From assembly GCA_934167165.1 (NCBI GenBank), contig CAKPKG010000003.1, positions 10,127 to 74,126 of the forward strand: a DNA stretch of 64,000 nt, given 5' to 3'. The notes under the pieces are model-generated. The model was not told where the DNA came from, ran no database searches, and saw only the letters and a list, made by a program, of their open reading frames with translations. This DNA is from an uncultured Clostridia bacterium. GTDB taxonomy: Bacteria; Bacillota; Clostridia; TANB77; CAG-508. Each line of letters starts with the position of its first letter. Position 1 is the first letter of the stretch. The position numbers and the translations under genes are program-made. Positions 1 through 8,924 of this stretch are shown here, piece after piece.

Positions 1-490
1 TGGTATTAGCGAATTTGGTTTAGGAGAACAATTAGGAGTTTCTAGAAAAAAGGCTAAAGAATATATAGAACAATATCTTGATAAATATAATGGAATAAAA
101 GAGTTTATGACTAATATAGTAGAGGAAACAAAAGAAAAAGGATATGTAGAAACTCTTTACCATAGAAGAAGATATGTACCAGAATTAAAATCAAATAACT
201 ATATGGTAAGACAATTTGGAGGAAGAGTTGCAATGAATACTCCAATACAAGGAACAGCAGCAGATATTATGAAAATAGCAATGATAAATGTATATAATAA
301 ACTAAAAGAAAACAACTTAAAATCCAAATTAATAGTACAAGTACATGACGAAATATTAGTAGAAACATTAGAAAGTGAAAAAGAACAGGTAAAACAAATT
401 GTAAAAGAAGAAATGGAAAATGTAATAAAATTAAAAGTTCCATTGCTAGCAGAAGTGGAAGAAGGGTATAATTGGTACGAAGCCAAATAA
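1..490 (+). CDS. polA: DNA polymerase I, C-terminal part (truncated by window start)
   Basis: The reading frame is open from base 2, so this is the 3' end of a gene that begins outside the window. The visible 162 residues are the end of the family A polymerase palm and fingers. Near the start GISEFGLGEQLG matches the O-helix-following segment, then come NTPIQGTAADIMK and the motif C core QVHDE, whose Asp binds the catalytic metal. The enzyme fills gaps in DNA repair and removes Okazaki primers. It ends 63 bases before the next gene, and a fragment of the dispersed inverted-repeat element lies in that gap. Identification is secure from motif order. Confidence 0.96.
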   Translation, partial: GISEFGLGEQLGVSRKKAKEYIEQYLDKYNGIKEFMTNIVEETKEKGYVETLYHRRRYVPELKSNNYMVRQFGGRVAMNTPIQGTAADIMKIAMINVYNKLKENNLKSKLIVQVHDEILVETLESEKEQVKQIVKEEMENVIKLKVPLLAEVEEGYNWYEAK

Positions 491-494
491 GATT

Positions 495-536
495 TGGAAT
501 CACACCTCCCACATCATACTGCTCACCTCAATTAAA
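495..536. repeat. Fragment (right arm) of the dispersed heptad inverted-repeat element
   Basis: The sequence contains ATCACACCTCC, ACATCA and CTCACCTCAATTAAA, which is the right arm of the element seen complete at 6324-6424 and 48461-48570. No left arm or central hairpin is present here. It sits directly before the ribosome binding site of the lytic transglycosylase gene. Confidence 0.7.
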
Positions 537-553
537 AACAAAAGGAGAAAAAA

Positions 554-1117
554 TTGAAAAGATTATTAAAATTTTTAATAACATTATTAATATTAGCATC
601 TATAATCTTTATTTTATTTAAAGTTATAAAAATAGATGACATTATAATGAAAAAACTATATCCGCTAAAATATAGTGAATATGTAGAAAAATATGCGAAA
701 GAATACAATATAGATAAACATATGGTTTATGCAATAATAAAAGCAGAAAGCAATTTTAACGAAAATGCAAAATCATCAAGTGATGCAATAGGATTAATGC
801 AAATAATGGAAACTACTGCAATAGAAACAGCAAGAAAAATGAACCTTGAGGTTACAGAAGAAGATTTATTTAAACCAGACTTAAATATTAATATAGGGTT
901 AAAATACTTTACATACCTATTAAACCATTATAATAACAATTATCCATTAGCAATAATTGCATATAATGCAGGAATGGGAAATGTAGATGCTTGGATAAAA
1001 GAAGGAATTATAAAAGAAGATGGAACAGATATAGAGAATGTACCATTTAAAGAAACCAATAATTATGTAAGAAAAATCTTAAGAGATTATGAAATATATA
1101 AAGGATTGTATAATTAA
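554..1117 (+). CDS. Membrane-anchored lytic transglycosylase (SLT domain)
   Basis: This 187-residue protein has an N-terminal membrane anchor (about residues 5-24) followed by an SLT/lysozyme-fold domain. Visible motifs are AESNFN (catalytic Glu65 followed by Ser66), GLMQI, and AYNAGMGNV near the end, the classical order of the family 1 lytic transglycosylase domain. Such enzymes cleave the glycan strands of peptidoglycan with formation of anhydro-muramic ends. The TTG start follows AAAGGAGAAAAAA with good spacing. The protein is expected to act outside the cell, attached to the membrane. A role in spore or wall remodelling cannot be distinguished from sequence. Confidence 0.9.
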   Translation: MKRLLKFLITLLILASIIFILFKVIKIDDIIMKKLYPLKYSEYVEKYAKEYNIDKHMVYAIIKAESNFNENAKSSSDAIGLMQIMETTAIETARKMNLEVTEEDLFKPDLNINIGLKYFTYLLNHYNNNYPLAIIAYNAGMGNVDAWIKEGIIKEDGTDIENVPFKETNNYVRKILRDYEIYKGLYN

Positions 1118-1165
1118 TTGTTTTGATATATAATAAAAAACGAAATTACAAGGGAGGAATGTAAC

Positions 1166-2167
1166 ATGGCAATATTAGTTACAGGAGGAGCTGGCTATAT
1201 AGGAAGCCACACAGTTGTAGAATTATTAGAAGCAGGAGAGGATATAGTTATAGTAGATAACTTTGTAAATAGTAAACCAGAAGCGTTAGAAAAAATAAAA
1301 AAAATAACAGGAAAAGACTTTAAATTTTATGAAGTTGACATATTAGATAAAGAAAAATTAGAAAAAGTATTTAAAGAAAATAATATAGAATCTGTAATAC
1401 ATTTTGCAGGACTAAAAGCAGTAGGGGAATCTGTTGTAAAACCAATAGAATATTATCATAACAATATAACAGGAACTTTAGTATTACTAAAATTAATGAA
1501 AAAATATAACTGTAAAAGAATAGTATTTAGTTCATCAGCAACTGTATATGGAGATCCAGAAATAGTACCTATAACAGAAGAATGCAAAACAGGAGGAACA
1601 ACAAATCCTTATGGAACAACAAAACTATTCATAGAAAGAATTTTACAAGATGTTTATGTTGCAGATAACGAATTTAGCATAGCACTGCTTAGATACTTCA
1701 ATCCAATAGGGGCACACGAAAGTGGATTAATAGGAGAAGATCCAAATGACATACCAAATAACCTTATGCCATATATAACAGGAGTAGCAAGTGGAAAACT
1801 AGAAATATTAAGTGTATTTGGAAATGACTATCCAACAAAAGATGGAACAGGAGTTAGAGATTATATCCATGTAGTAGACTTAGCAAAAGGACATTTAAAA
1901 GCACTTGCAAAAATTAGAGAAGAAGCAGGAGTAAAAATATATAATTTAGGAACAGGACATGGATATTCTGTACTAGATTTAGTAAATACATTCCAAAAAG
2001 TAAATAATGTTGAAGTTAAATATAAAATAGTTGGAAGAAGAGCAGGAGATATAGCTACATGCTATGCAGATCCTTCAAAAGCAAAAAAAGAATTAGGATG
2101 GGTTGCAGAAAAAGGAATAGAAGATATGTGTAGAGACAGTTGGAATTTTATAGTTTTAAATAAATAA
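1166..2167 (+). CDS. galE: UDP-glucose 4-epimerase
   Basis: The protein is a 333-residue short-chain dehydrogenase-type epimerase that interconverts UDP-glucose and UDP-galactose with bound NAD. The Rossmann motif GGAGYIGSH is at residues 7-15, the catalytic Ser at about 124 in FSSSATVYG, and the Tyr149-xxx-Lys153 pair in YGTTK. The length equals that of bacterial GalE. AGGGAGGAATG gives a strong ribosome binding site. It supplies sugar nucleotides for envelope glycans; no other gal genes are adjacent. Confidence 0.95.
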   Translation: MAILVTGGAGYIGSHTVVELLEAGEDIVIVDNFVNSKPEALEKIKKITGKDFKFYEVDILDKEKLEKVFKENNIESVIHFAGLKAVGESVVKPIEYYHNNITGTLVLLKLMKKYNCKRIVFSSSATVYGDPEIVPITEECKTGGTTNPYGTTKLFIERILQDVYVADNEFSIALLRYFNPIGAHESGLIGEDPNDIPNNLMPYITGVASGKLEILSVFGNDYPTKDGTGVRDYIHVVDLAKGHLKALAKIREEAGVKIYNLGTGHGYSVLDLVNTFQKVNNVEVKYKIVGRRAGDIATCYADPSKAKKELGWVAEKGIEDMCRDSWNFIVLNK

Positions 2168-2184
2168 AAGGGAGATTTTAAAAT

Positions 2185-2739
2185 ATGAAAAAGCTTTTAT
2201 TAGTAATAGACATGGTGAATGGATTTGTAAAGGAAGGGGCTCTGGCAGACAAAGAAATAAACAAAATAACACCAAATATTATAAATTTAATTAAAAAATA
2301 TGTTCAAGAAGAAAATGACATAATAAGTATTCAAGAAGGACATAATGAAAATTCCAAAGAGTTTGAAAATTTTCCAAAACATTGTGTCTTAGGAACGGAA
2401 GAAGCTGAAATTATAGAAGAATTAAAGCCTTATGAAAACAATATGAAAGTAATTAGAAAAAATTCAACATCTGGATTTTTAACAAAAGATTTTTATAACT
2501 ATATCAAAAATAATGAAAGCAATATAAAAGAAATAGCCTTGTGTGGTTGCTGTACAGATTTATGCGTAATGAATTTTGCTATACCATTAAAAAATTATAT
2601 AAACGAAAATGACTTGGATATAGATGTTGTAATATATAAAAATGCAGTTGAAACTTATGATGCACCAAATCATAATAGGAAAGAATATAATGAAATAGCT
2701 TTTAAAATAATGGAACAAAACGGAATAAAACTTATATAG
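2185..2739 (+). CDS. Isochorismatase-family hydrolase, probable nicotinamidase
   Basis: This 184-residue protein has the cysteine hydrolase fold of nicotinamidases and isochorismatases. The likely catalytic triad is visible: Asp9 in VIDMVNGF, Lys92, and Cys123 in CGCCTDLCV. The cis-peptide-bearing segment before the Cys is conserved. If it is a nicotinamidase it would deamidate nicotinamide to nicotinate for NAD salvage; the metal-binding His residues are less clear, so another amidase of the family is possible. It follows galE by 17 bases, probably in the same transcript, and ends in a shared bidirectional terminator. Confidence 0.8.
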   Translation: MKKLLLVIDMVNGFVKEGALADKEINKITPNIINLIKKYVQEENDIISIQEGHNENSKEFENFPKHCVLGTEEAEIIEELKPYENNMKVIRKNSTSGFLTKDFYNYIKNNESNIKEIALCGCCTDLCVMNFAIPLKNYINENDLDIDVVIYKNAVETYDAPNHNRKEYNEIAFKIMEQNGIKLI

Positions 2740-2741
2740 AT

Positions 2742-2770
2742 AAAAGAAGTGGCAATTAGCCACTTCTTTT
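2742..2770. terminator. Bidirectional terminator between converging genes
   Basis: A 12-bp perfect stem, AAAAGAAGTGGC pairing with GCCACTTCTTTT around a five-base loop, lies between the converging isochorismatase-family gene and udk. The A and T runs on the two sides let it work in both directions. Confidence 0.85.
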
Positions 2771-3383
2771 AAATAATACTTCTAATTTTTTCTATAATCA
2801 TATTTAATGCAACAGTATTGTATCCACCTTCTGGAACAATAATATCAGCATATTTTTTACTAGGTTCAACAAATTGTTCATGCATTGGTTTTACAGTTGT
2901 ACAATATTGTGTAACAACAGAATCTAATGTACGACCTCTTTCTTGAACATCTCTTAAAAGCCTTCTAATAAAACGAATGTCAGCATCTGTATCTACAAAT
3001 ATTTTAATATCCATTAAATCACGTAATTCTTTATTTTCAAAAATTAAAATACCATCTACAATAATTACTTTTTTAGGAACTACTTTTACAGTTTCCGCTT
3101 CTCTTTGGTGATTAATAAATGAATATTCAGGCCTTTCTATAGGATTTCCTTTTTTTAATTCCTTTAAATGTTCTATAAGCAAGCTAGTTTCTATAGAATC
3201 AGGATGATCATAATTTAATTTTGTCCTTTCCTCAAAAGGAAGCTCTGGATGTGCTTTATAATAACAATCATGAGATATCATTGTTATGTTATGAGCAAAT
3301 TCTTTTTTTATATTATCTGCAAGAGTACTTTTACCAGAACCAGTTCCACCTGCAATACCAATTATAATAGGGTCAATATTCAT
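2769..3383 (-). CDS. udk: Uridine kinase
   Basis: This 204-residue P-loop kinase phosphorylates uridine and cytidine to the monophosphates in pyrimidine salvage. The Walker A motif GGTGSGKST occupies residues 12-20. DHPDSIE and the ERPEYSF segment contribute to nucleoside binding, and RLLRDVQERGR holds the lid arginines. The length matches bacterial Udk. The gene is transcribed against its neighbours and shares a terminator with the upstream hydrolase. AGGAATTAATATG provides the ribosome binding site. Confidence 0.95.
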   Translation of the reverse strand: MNIDPIIIGIAGGTGSGKSTLADNIKKEFAHNITMISHDCYYKAHPELPFEERTKLNYDHPDSIETSLLIEHLKELKKGNPIERPEYSFINHQREAETVKVVPKKVIIVDGILIFENKELRDLMDIKIFVDTDADIRFIRRLLRDVQERGRTLDSVVTQYCTTVKPMHEQFVEPSKKYADIIVPEGGYNTVALNMIIEKIRSII

Positions 3384-3520
3384 ATTAATTCCTCCAAAAT
3401 ATCATTTACGTTAATTTTAAGATATTATTCTAATAAAATCAAGTAAAAACGACATTTTTCTTTGCGAACAGCACATTAATATTAGATAAATTGTGAACAA
3501 ATGGGGACAGACCCCTTTTG

Positions 3521-3626
3521 TTTAATTGAAGTGGGAGGTGCGATGTTGGAGGTGTGATTTATAGGGTCAAGGCTTTGCAGGCTTTTCCATATTTTTCACC
3601 CTTCTCACATCACCCTCAATTAAACA
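3521..3626. repeat. Dispersed heptad inverted-repeat element, inverted orientation
   Basis: Read on the minus strand this matches the copy at 6324-6424: left arm of heptads, the AAGCC/GGCTT-type central hairpin and the ATAAATCACACCTCC right arm. Here it lies reversed, from TTTAATTGAAGTGG to the CACCCTCAATTAAAC end. Both orientations occurring in one window argues for an element that moves or is copied, not a fixed regulatory leader. A short GGGG-acaga-CCCC hairpin immediately precedes it. Confidence 0.75.
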
Positions 3627-3627
3627 A

Positions 3628-3655
3628 TTGACAAATTCATTTTTTAAATTATAAT
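3628..3655 (+). promoter_or_regulatory. Sigma-A type promoter of the riboflavin kinase-like gene
   Basis: TTGACA at 3628-3633 and TATAAT at 3650-3655 are separated by 16 bases. They lie just before the ribosome binding site and ATG at 3678, directly after the inverted-repeat element. Confidence 0.65.
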
Positions 3656-3677
3656 AGAAAAAGAAAGAGGGATAAAT

Positions 3678-4043
3678 ATGATATTAGAGGGAAAAGTTGT
3701 AGCAGGAATGGGAAGAGCAAAAGTATTTGTAAATATGATGAAAGAAGTGTTTTACAAAAAAAAAAATATGGAACTATACCCAGGCACACTAAATATTGAA
3801 TTGAATAAACCATATGACTTAAAATCAACATATACAATAAAAGCGGAAGAATATGGTGGGAAATATGACGTACACGTACAAGAATGTGTATTGTTAGAAC
3901 AAAAAGCATATATAGTAAGGTCAGAAAAAAATTTAAAAGGAGAGAGCGATTATGAAAGAAATATCATAGAAATTGTATCTAACATAAATTTTAGAGAAAA
4001 GTATAAATTAAAAAATGAAGAAAAAGTCAAAATAAAAATATAA
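3678..4043 (+). CDS. Archaeal-type CTP-dependent riboflavin kinase-like (DUF120) protein
   Basis: This 121-residue protein resembles the DUF120/RibK family, the CTP-dependent riboflavin kinases best known from archaea. The family pattern is visible: EGKVVAGMGRAKVFV at the start (glycine-rich strand and loop) and YPGTLNIEL at about residues 34-42, where the PGTLN signature binds nucleotide and metal. Bacteria normally use RibF for FMN synthesis, so this may act on another substrate. It has its own promoter and stands alone between two repeat fragments. Family assignment rests on the signature and length only. Confidence 0.6.
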   Translation: MILEGKVVAGMGRAKVFVNMMKEVFYKKKNMELYPGTLNIELNKPYDLKSTYTIKAEEYGGKYDVHVQECVLLEQKAYIVRSEKNLKGESDYERNIIEIVSNINFREKYKLKNEEKVKIKI

Positions 4044-4080
4044 AGAAAATTTATTTTGTGCCATATGCAATACATTTCTA

Positions 4081-4120
4081 CAAATCTCACCTCCAACTTC
4101 ACACTTCTCACATCCATTTA
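4081..4120. repeat. Fragment of the dispersed heptad inverted-repeat element
   Basis: AATCTCACCTCCAACTTCAC followed by ACTTCTCACATCCATTTAAA matches the right arm of the element. The left arm and central hairpin are absent. Confidence 0.6.
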
Positions 4121-4219
4121 AAAAATACAATTTACAAAGCAAATTATAATTTTTTAGTTCTAATTTTTTTAAACTAGCATATATATATTTAAGGACAAGT
4201 TATAAAGTGAGGAGTATAT

Positions 4220-5169
4220 ATGCTAGTTTCTGATATATTAAATTATTTTCCAGAAGAACTTTCCAATATATTATTTGAATATTTAAAAACAGAAACAGAA
4301 GAGAAATTAAAAACAATAGAAGAGATTAGGTTAAGAGTAGGACAACCACTAATATTAAAATTTAATAAACGAGAAGAAATATTTAAATACAACATTCTAC
4401 AAGAAGACATATTAAAAACTATGCAAAAGGTTTGTGATAATTCAATTTATTCTTTTCAAAATCAAATATGTGAAGGGTTTATTACAGTGAAAGGTGGACA
4501 TAGAATAGGAATTACACGGAAGTTGTGTTATAGAAAACAACAAAGTTAGTAATATAAATTACATATCAAGCTTAAATTTTAGAATAGCAAAAGAAATAAA
4601 AGGATGTAGTAATAAACTTTTAAAATATGTTTTAAATGCAGAAGAAAACAATATCCACACAACTCTAATAGTGTCACCACCAGGCGTGCGGAAAAACTAC
4701 AGTATTAAGAGATTTAGTAAGAAGAATTAGTACAGGAATAGAAAAAATAGAATTTAAAGGAATAAATGTAGGCATAGCTGACGAAAGAGGAGAAATTGCG
4801 GCAATGTATAAAGGTGTGCCTCAAAATGACGTAGGAATTAGGACAGATGTTTTAGATAATATTCCAAAAGCAATAGGAATGACAATGCTTATAAGATCAA
4901 TGTCGCCAAAAGTAATTGTGGCAGACGAAATAGGAAAAGAAGAAGAGATTTCAGCTATAAATTATGCTGTATGCTCAGGAATAAAAGGAATATTTACAGC
5001 ACATGGTGCAAGTTTAGAGGAAATATCTATAAATCCAAATTTAAAAACACTATTAAATTTACATGTGTTTGAAAGGATAGTATTTTTGAATGACAAAATC
5101 AGAAAAGCGGAAATAGATAAAGTATATACATTAGATAGAAAAAATTTAGAATATATGATTATGGAGTGA
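4220..5169 (+). CDS. spoIIIAA: Stage III sporulation protein AA (AAA+ ATPase), needs two +1 shifts
   Basis: SpoIIIAA is the cytoplasmic secretion-type ATPase of the SpoIIIA-SpoIIQ channel between mother cell and forespore. The frame starting at ATG 4220 runs 99 codons. A single C (4517) then precedes a Gly codon and the frame moves +1 for 57 codons. A second C (4689) falls inside the P-loop and the frame moves +1 again. Joining the three segments gives a full 315-residue protein with Walker A PPGVGKTT at about 153-160, ADERGEI and VIVADEIG (Walker B). Without recoding it would stop after ten further codons. No other defect is seen, so decay is unlikely. Confidence 0.93.
4517..4520 (+). other. 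CGG +1 recoding site in spoIIIAA (first)
   Basis: The codons ATT ACA are followed by an extra C at 4517 and then GGA AGT TGT. Skipping the C gives the expected Ile-Thr-Gly-Ser-Cys. Unshifted reading takes CGG in frame and stops at 4547-4549. Confidence 0.85.
4689..4692 (+). other. CGG +1 recoding site in spoIIIAA (second, in Walker A)
   Basis: GGC GTG is followed by an extra C at 4689 and then GGA AAA ACT ACA. Skipping it restores the P-loop Gly-Val-Gly-Lys-Thr-Thr. Unshifted reading meets TAG 14 codons later. Confidence 0.88.
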
Positions 5170-5179
5170 TGATTAATTT

Positions 5180-5689
5180 ATGTTAGGATTAAAAATTGTA
5201 ATATATACATTTATATTTTTATCATGTTCACTTATAGGAATTCTGGTTTCAAATAAATATAGAAATAGAGTAAACGAACTAAAAGAATTTAAAAATGCAC
5301 TTAATATCTTTAAAACAAAAATAAGATACACATATGAACCAATACCGGAAATATTTGAACAAATATCGAAAAATACAAATTCTAATATTGCTAATGTTTT
5401 TGGAGTTGCTAGTGAAAAAATGAAAGTTTTAGCTGCAGGAGAAGCATGGAATTTAGCATTAAATATGGAAGAACTTAATATAAATGAAGAAGATAAATTA
5501 GCTTTATCAAATTTAAGCAAACTTTTAGGGAAAACAGATGTAACAGGTCAACTTAACCAAATAGAATTAACTACTGATTTTTTAGATAGTCAAATAAAAA
5601 AGGCTGAACAACAAAGGGATAAAAGTGAAAAGATGTATAGAATGCTTGGAATGCTTATAGGGATGGCAATAGTAATAATATTAATGTAA
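5180..5689 (+). CDS. spoIIIAB: Stage III sporulation protein AB
   Basis: This 169-residue protein is the second SpoIIIA component, a membrane protein with an N-terminal membrane segment (about residues 3-22), a long helical middle part and a C-terminal membrane segment (about residues 152-169, ending in MAIVIILM). SpoIIIAB resembles type II secretion GspF proteins. The position between spoIIIAA and spoIIIAC and the length fit the family. It starts 11 bases after the spoIIIAA stop and has no recoding site. Confidence 0.9.
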   Translation: MLGLKIVIYTFIFLSCSLIGILVSNKYRNRVNELKEFKNALNIFKTKIRYTYEPIPEIFEQISKNTNSNIANVFGVASEKMKVLAAGEAWNLALNMEELNINEEDKLALSNLSKLLGKTDVTGQLNQIELTTDFLDSQIKKAEQQRDKSEKMYRMLGMLIGMAIVIILM

Positions 5690-5702
5690 AAGAGGTAAAA
5701 AT

Positions 5703-5898
5703 ATGAACATAGATTTATTATTTAAAATAGCGGCAATAGGAATATTGGTTGCTGTATTACATCAAGTATTAGTAAGAGCAGGAAGAGAAGACCAAGCCAT
5801 GATGACCACTCTTGCGCGGTTTGGTAATAGTCTTAACAATGGTAATAAAAGAAATAAGCACACTATTTAATACTGTTAGAACAATATTTGGATTATAA
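5703..5898 (+). CDS. spoIIIAC: Stage III sporulation protein AC, needs one +1 shift
   Basis: The gene encodes a 64-residue protein with two membrane helices, an integral membrane component of the SpoIIIA channel. The start ATG follows AAAAGAGGTAAAAAT. After 38 codons ending in ACT CTT GCG, an extra C at 5817 precedes GGT TTG GTA; moving +1 gives Leu-Ala-Gly-Leu-Val and continues to the TAA at 5896. The joined product has the usual length of SpoIIIAC. Because both halves are short the gene is easily missed in unshifted gene calling. Confidence 0.88.
5817..5820 (+). other. CGG +1 recoding site in spoIIIAC
   Basis: GCG, extra C at 5817, then GGT TTG. This is one of only three sites with GGT in place of GGA as the glycine codon. 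Confidence 0.85.
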
Positions 5899-5911
5899 AG
5901 GGTGAATGTAA

Positions 5912-6298
5912 TTGGAAATTGTAAAAATAATAGGTGTAGGTTTAGTAGCACTTATTCTTATAATTATTTTAAAACAGTACAAACCTGAATTTACAATCTA
6001 TGTTTCTATAATAGCAGGGGCAATTATATTGCTTATGGTAATGGACAAGCTATATTCAATAATAAACTTGCTATCTAATATAAGTCAAAAAGCGGGTATA
6101 GGAAATGAATTTTTAAAAATAATTTTAAAAATAACAGGAATAGCAATACTTACAGAATTTGCAGTAAGTATTTGCAAAGACTCCGGAGAAAGTGCAATAG
6201 CTAACAAAATAGATTTGGGAGGCAAAATAATAATTATAAGTATATCAATTCCGATAATAACAGCACTTCTGGAGTTAGTAATAAATATATTGCCATAA
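5912..6298 (+). CDS. spoIIIAD: Stage III sporulation protein AD
   Basis: This 128-residue protein has four hydrophobic segments (roughly residues 3-22, 28-48, 70-90 and 105-127), as expected for SpoIIIAD, a membrane partner of SpoIIIAC in the mother cell-forespore channel. The TTG start is preceded by AAGGGTGAATG. It follows spoIIIAC by 13 bases. After it the operon is interrupted by 181 bases that hold a complete copy of the dispersed inverted-repeat element. Confidence 0.9.
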   Translation: MEIVKIIGVGLVALILIIILKQYKPEFTIYVSIIAGAIILLMVMDKLYSIINLLSNISQKAGIGNEFLKIILKITGIAILTEFAVSICKDSGESAIANKIDLGGKIIIISISIPIITALLELVINILP

Positions 6299-6323
6299 AA
6301 TTAATCAGATAAATTGAAATTCC

Positions 6324-6424
6324 CCGAAGTGCGAAGTGTGAGGTGAGAAGTGTGAGAAATAGAGAAAGGCCTGCGAAGCCTTGGCCCTATAAATCACACC
6401 TCCAACATCACACCTCTCACCTCA
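6324..6424. repeat. Dispersed heptad inverted-repeat element inside the spoIIIA operon
   Basis: The left arm is four 7-bp units of the form NGARGTG (CGAAGTG, CGAAGTG, TGAGGTG, AGAAGTG). The centre holds an AAGGC/GCCTT hairpin with a CTGCGAA loop. The right arm is built of CACCTCN heptads. Outer AT-rich inverted ends AAATTGAAATT and AAATTCCAATTT at about 6311-6443 flank it. It separates spoIIIAD from spoIIIAE, so it must be transcribed through or replace the operon's continuity with a new promoter. Confidence 0.85.
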
Positions 6425-6479
6425 ATAAAATAAATTCCAATTTACCTAATATGATTGATATACTTAAATAGGAGACCAA

Positions 6480-7626
6480 ATGATTAAAAAAATATTATTA
6501 ATTTTTTTTATTTTAATATTTTCTTTTGTTAACTACATAACTTATGCAACAGACGAAATTATTTCTTCTCAAATGGATGCATTAAATATTTCTTCATTTA
6601 TAAAAGAAGGAGAAAAATATACAAAAGAAGTTTTTCCGGATGTTAGCTTAAATGATTTTTTGAATTCTGCACTTAAAGGAGAGATAGATAATAAAGGACT
6701 GCTTAAACAAATAATAATGTTATTTGGAGATGAAATAGTAGATGCTATTTATTTGCTAGGTAGCATAATAGTAGTAATAATAATACATAGCATTTTAAAA
6801 GCTTTTACAGAGAATTTAGAAAATGAAAGCGTTTCTCAAATTACATATTATATTCAATACATACTTATAGTAACTTTAATAATGGCTAATTTTTCTACAA
6901 TAATATCATTAATAAAAGAATCAATCGCAAATTTAACTGGATTTATAAATTGCCTAGTTCCAATACTTTTAGCACTAATGTCTGCTACACGGAAATGTTG
7001 CATCTGTTAGCTTAATACAACCATTAATTTTGTTTTCAGTAATTTTTATAGGAAATACTATAACATTAGTAGTACTTCCAATAACACTTATTGCAACAGC
7101 TTTTGGAATAATTTCAAATTTATCAGACAAAGTACAAATTGGAAAGCTTTCCAATTTTTTTAAGTCGGGTATTACATGGCTTTTAGGATTAATTATTACA
7201 ATTTTTGTTGGAATACTTTCGATGGAAGGAACTCTAACAAGTAATGTTGACGGATTAACAGCAAAAGGGGTAAAAGCGGCTGCATCTACATTTATACCGG
7301 TAGTAGGTAAAGCATTAGGAGATTCCGCAGATGTTGTATTAGGTTCTACATCTATTATAAAAAATTCAATAGGAATAGTTGGAATGTTTGTAATAATAGG
7401 AATATGTGCAATGCCAATTATAAAATTAACACTATTAACAACAGCATATTACTTTACATCCGCAATATGTGAGCCAATAGCAGATAAAAAAATAGTTTCA
7501 TTATTAGAACAAATGGGAGGAACGTTTAAAGTGCTACTGGGAATAATGTTTTTTGTGGCTGTGCTACTAATAATTGGACTAGCAATGTGTATAAAAATAA
7601 CTAACAATGGAATGATGTATAGGTAG
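6480..7626 (+). CDS. spoIIIAE: Stage III sporulation protein AE, needs one +1 shift
   Basis: SpoIIIAE is the large polytopic membrane protein of the SpoIIIA complex. The joined product has 381 residues: an N-terminal signal-like segment (about 4-22), an extracytoplasmic region and about seven hydrophobic segments. The first 170 codons run to TCT GCT ACA; an extra C at 6990 then precedes GGA AAT GTT, and the +1 frame gives Ser-Ala-Thr-Gly-Asn-Val and stays open to TAG at 7624. Unshifted reading stops after seven codons. Length and order fit the family. ATAGGAGACCAA provides the ribosome binding site after the repeat element. Confidence 0.93.
6990..6993 (+). other. CGG +1 recoding site in spoIIIAE
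   Basis: ACA, extra C at 6990, then GGA AAT GTT. The immediate bases ACA-C-GGAA are the same as at the first spoIIIAA site. Confidence 0.86.
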
Positions 7627-7636
7627 GTGTTAAAAG

Positions 7637-8239
7637 TTGATAAATTTTATAAATTCATGGGCACAAGGCATAATTTTAGCAGTAATAATTGCAACAATTA
7701 TAGAAATAATACTTCCAGAAGGAAAAAATAAAAAATATGTAAAAACAGTAATAGGAATATATATATTATTTACAATAATTTATCCATTGATAAATAAATT
7801 TACAAAACTTAATATAAATACATTAATTGAAAATACAACCAAACAAATGAGCACATACCAAGAAAACAATTCATTAAAAATAGATACAGACAAATATATA
7901 GAAAGTACATATAAAAAGAAAATAGAAGAAGATATAAAAAATAAAGCAAATGAAAAAAACTTAAATATAACTTTTTTAAATGTATATATAGAAACAGAAG
8001 ATGAAAATCGATATGGAATGCTAAATAATTTAGTAATGAAAGTAGAAAAGGGAAAAACAAAAGAAAAAAATAGTAATACTGTAAATCAAATTAAAGAAGT
8101 GAACATTTCAAAAAATGTGCAAAATAATGAAACAATAGAAAATAAAACAGTAACAGAAAAAGAAATAAATGAATTCAAAGAATATATAAATACTACATAT
8201 TATTTAGAAAAAGAAAAAATCCACATAAATGAGCAATAA
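7637..8239 (+). CDS. spoIIIAF: Stage III sporulation protein AF
   Basis: This 200-residue protein has two N-terminal membrane helices (about residues 9-27 and 36-52) followed by a hydrophilic domain rich in Lys, Glu and Asn, the layout of SpoIIIAF, a ring-forming component of the channel. The TTG start lies 11 bases after the spoIIIAE stop with a GGTGTTAAAAG leader. The C-terminal half is strongly charged, and no recoding site is present. Confidence 0.88.
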   Translation: MINFINSWAQGIILAVIIATIIEIILPEGKNKKYVKTVIGIYILFTIIYPLINKFTKLNINTLIENTTKQMSTYQENNSLKIDTDKYIESTYKKKIEEDIKNKANEKNLNITFLNVYIETEDENRYGMLNNLVMKVEKGKTKEKNSNTVNQIKEVNISKNVQNNETIENKTVTEKEINEFKEYINTTYYLEKEKIHINEQ

Positions 8240-8250
8240 GGAGGCCTAGA

Positions 8251-8880
8251 ATGTTAAAAGAAAGTATAAAGAAATTTAAGGAGTCTATTTCAAAACAAAA
8301 AGAACAAAATAATAAAAAGAATATAGAAAATTTGGTAGTGTTTTTAATTTTATTAATAATAACTGTAATTGCAATAAATACAATATGGGGAGGAAAAAAA
8401 GAAAAAACAAAGCAAGAAGATAATACATCATATAAAAAATTAGCAGAAAATATAAATAACAGTATAGAGAGTAATAATAACCAGTTTAATGAATATAATT
8501 TAGAAGAAAATTTAGAGGACATACTATCTAAAATAGCAGGAGTTGGAAAAGTAAAAGTTCTAGTTACATACTCGGAAACCAGTGAAGTTGTAGCAATGTA
8601 TAACGAAAAAAACACTTCAAACAATACAGAAGAAACGGATACAAATGGAGGTGTAAGAAAAATTGAACAAACAGATACAGACAAAGAGATTATATACGAA
8701 GAAAAAAACGGACAAAAAACTCCAATAACACAAAAAGTAATTATGCCTAAAATAGAAGGAGCAATAATTACAGCAGAAGGAGCTTCAGATCCAATTATAA
8801 AAACAAACATAATTCAAGCTGTTTCAGCAGCAACAGGCATTTCTACATATAGAATACAAGTTTTTGAAATGTCAATCTAA
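8251..8880 (+). CDS. spoIIIAG: Stage III sporulation protein AG
   Basis: This 209-residue protein has one membrane helix (about residues 28-46) and an extracytoplasmic ring-building domain. GVGKVKVLVTY at about 97-107 and the closing segment KTNIIQAVSAATG are typical of the SpoIIIAG ring fold, which forms a large oligomeric ring in the intermembrane space. It follows spoIIIAF by 11 bases with an AAGGAGG site. A low-complexity linker rich in Asn, Thr and Glu lies in the middle. Confidence 0.9.
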   Translation: MLKESIKKFKESISKQKEQNNKKNIENLVVFLILLIITVIAINTIWGGKKEKTKQEDNTSYKKLAENINNSIESNNNQFNEYNLEENLEDILSKIAGVGKVKVLVTYSETSEVVAMYNEKNTSNNTEETDTNGGVRKIEQTDTDKEIIYEEKNGQKTPITQKVIMPKIEGAIITAEGASDPIIKTNIIQAVSAATGISTYRIQVFEMSI

Positions 8881-8924
8881 AAATGTAGAGGTCATTATCT
8901 TTATTGACCTAAAGGAGAAGGTAT

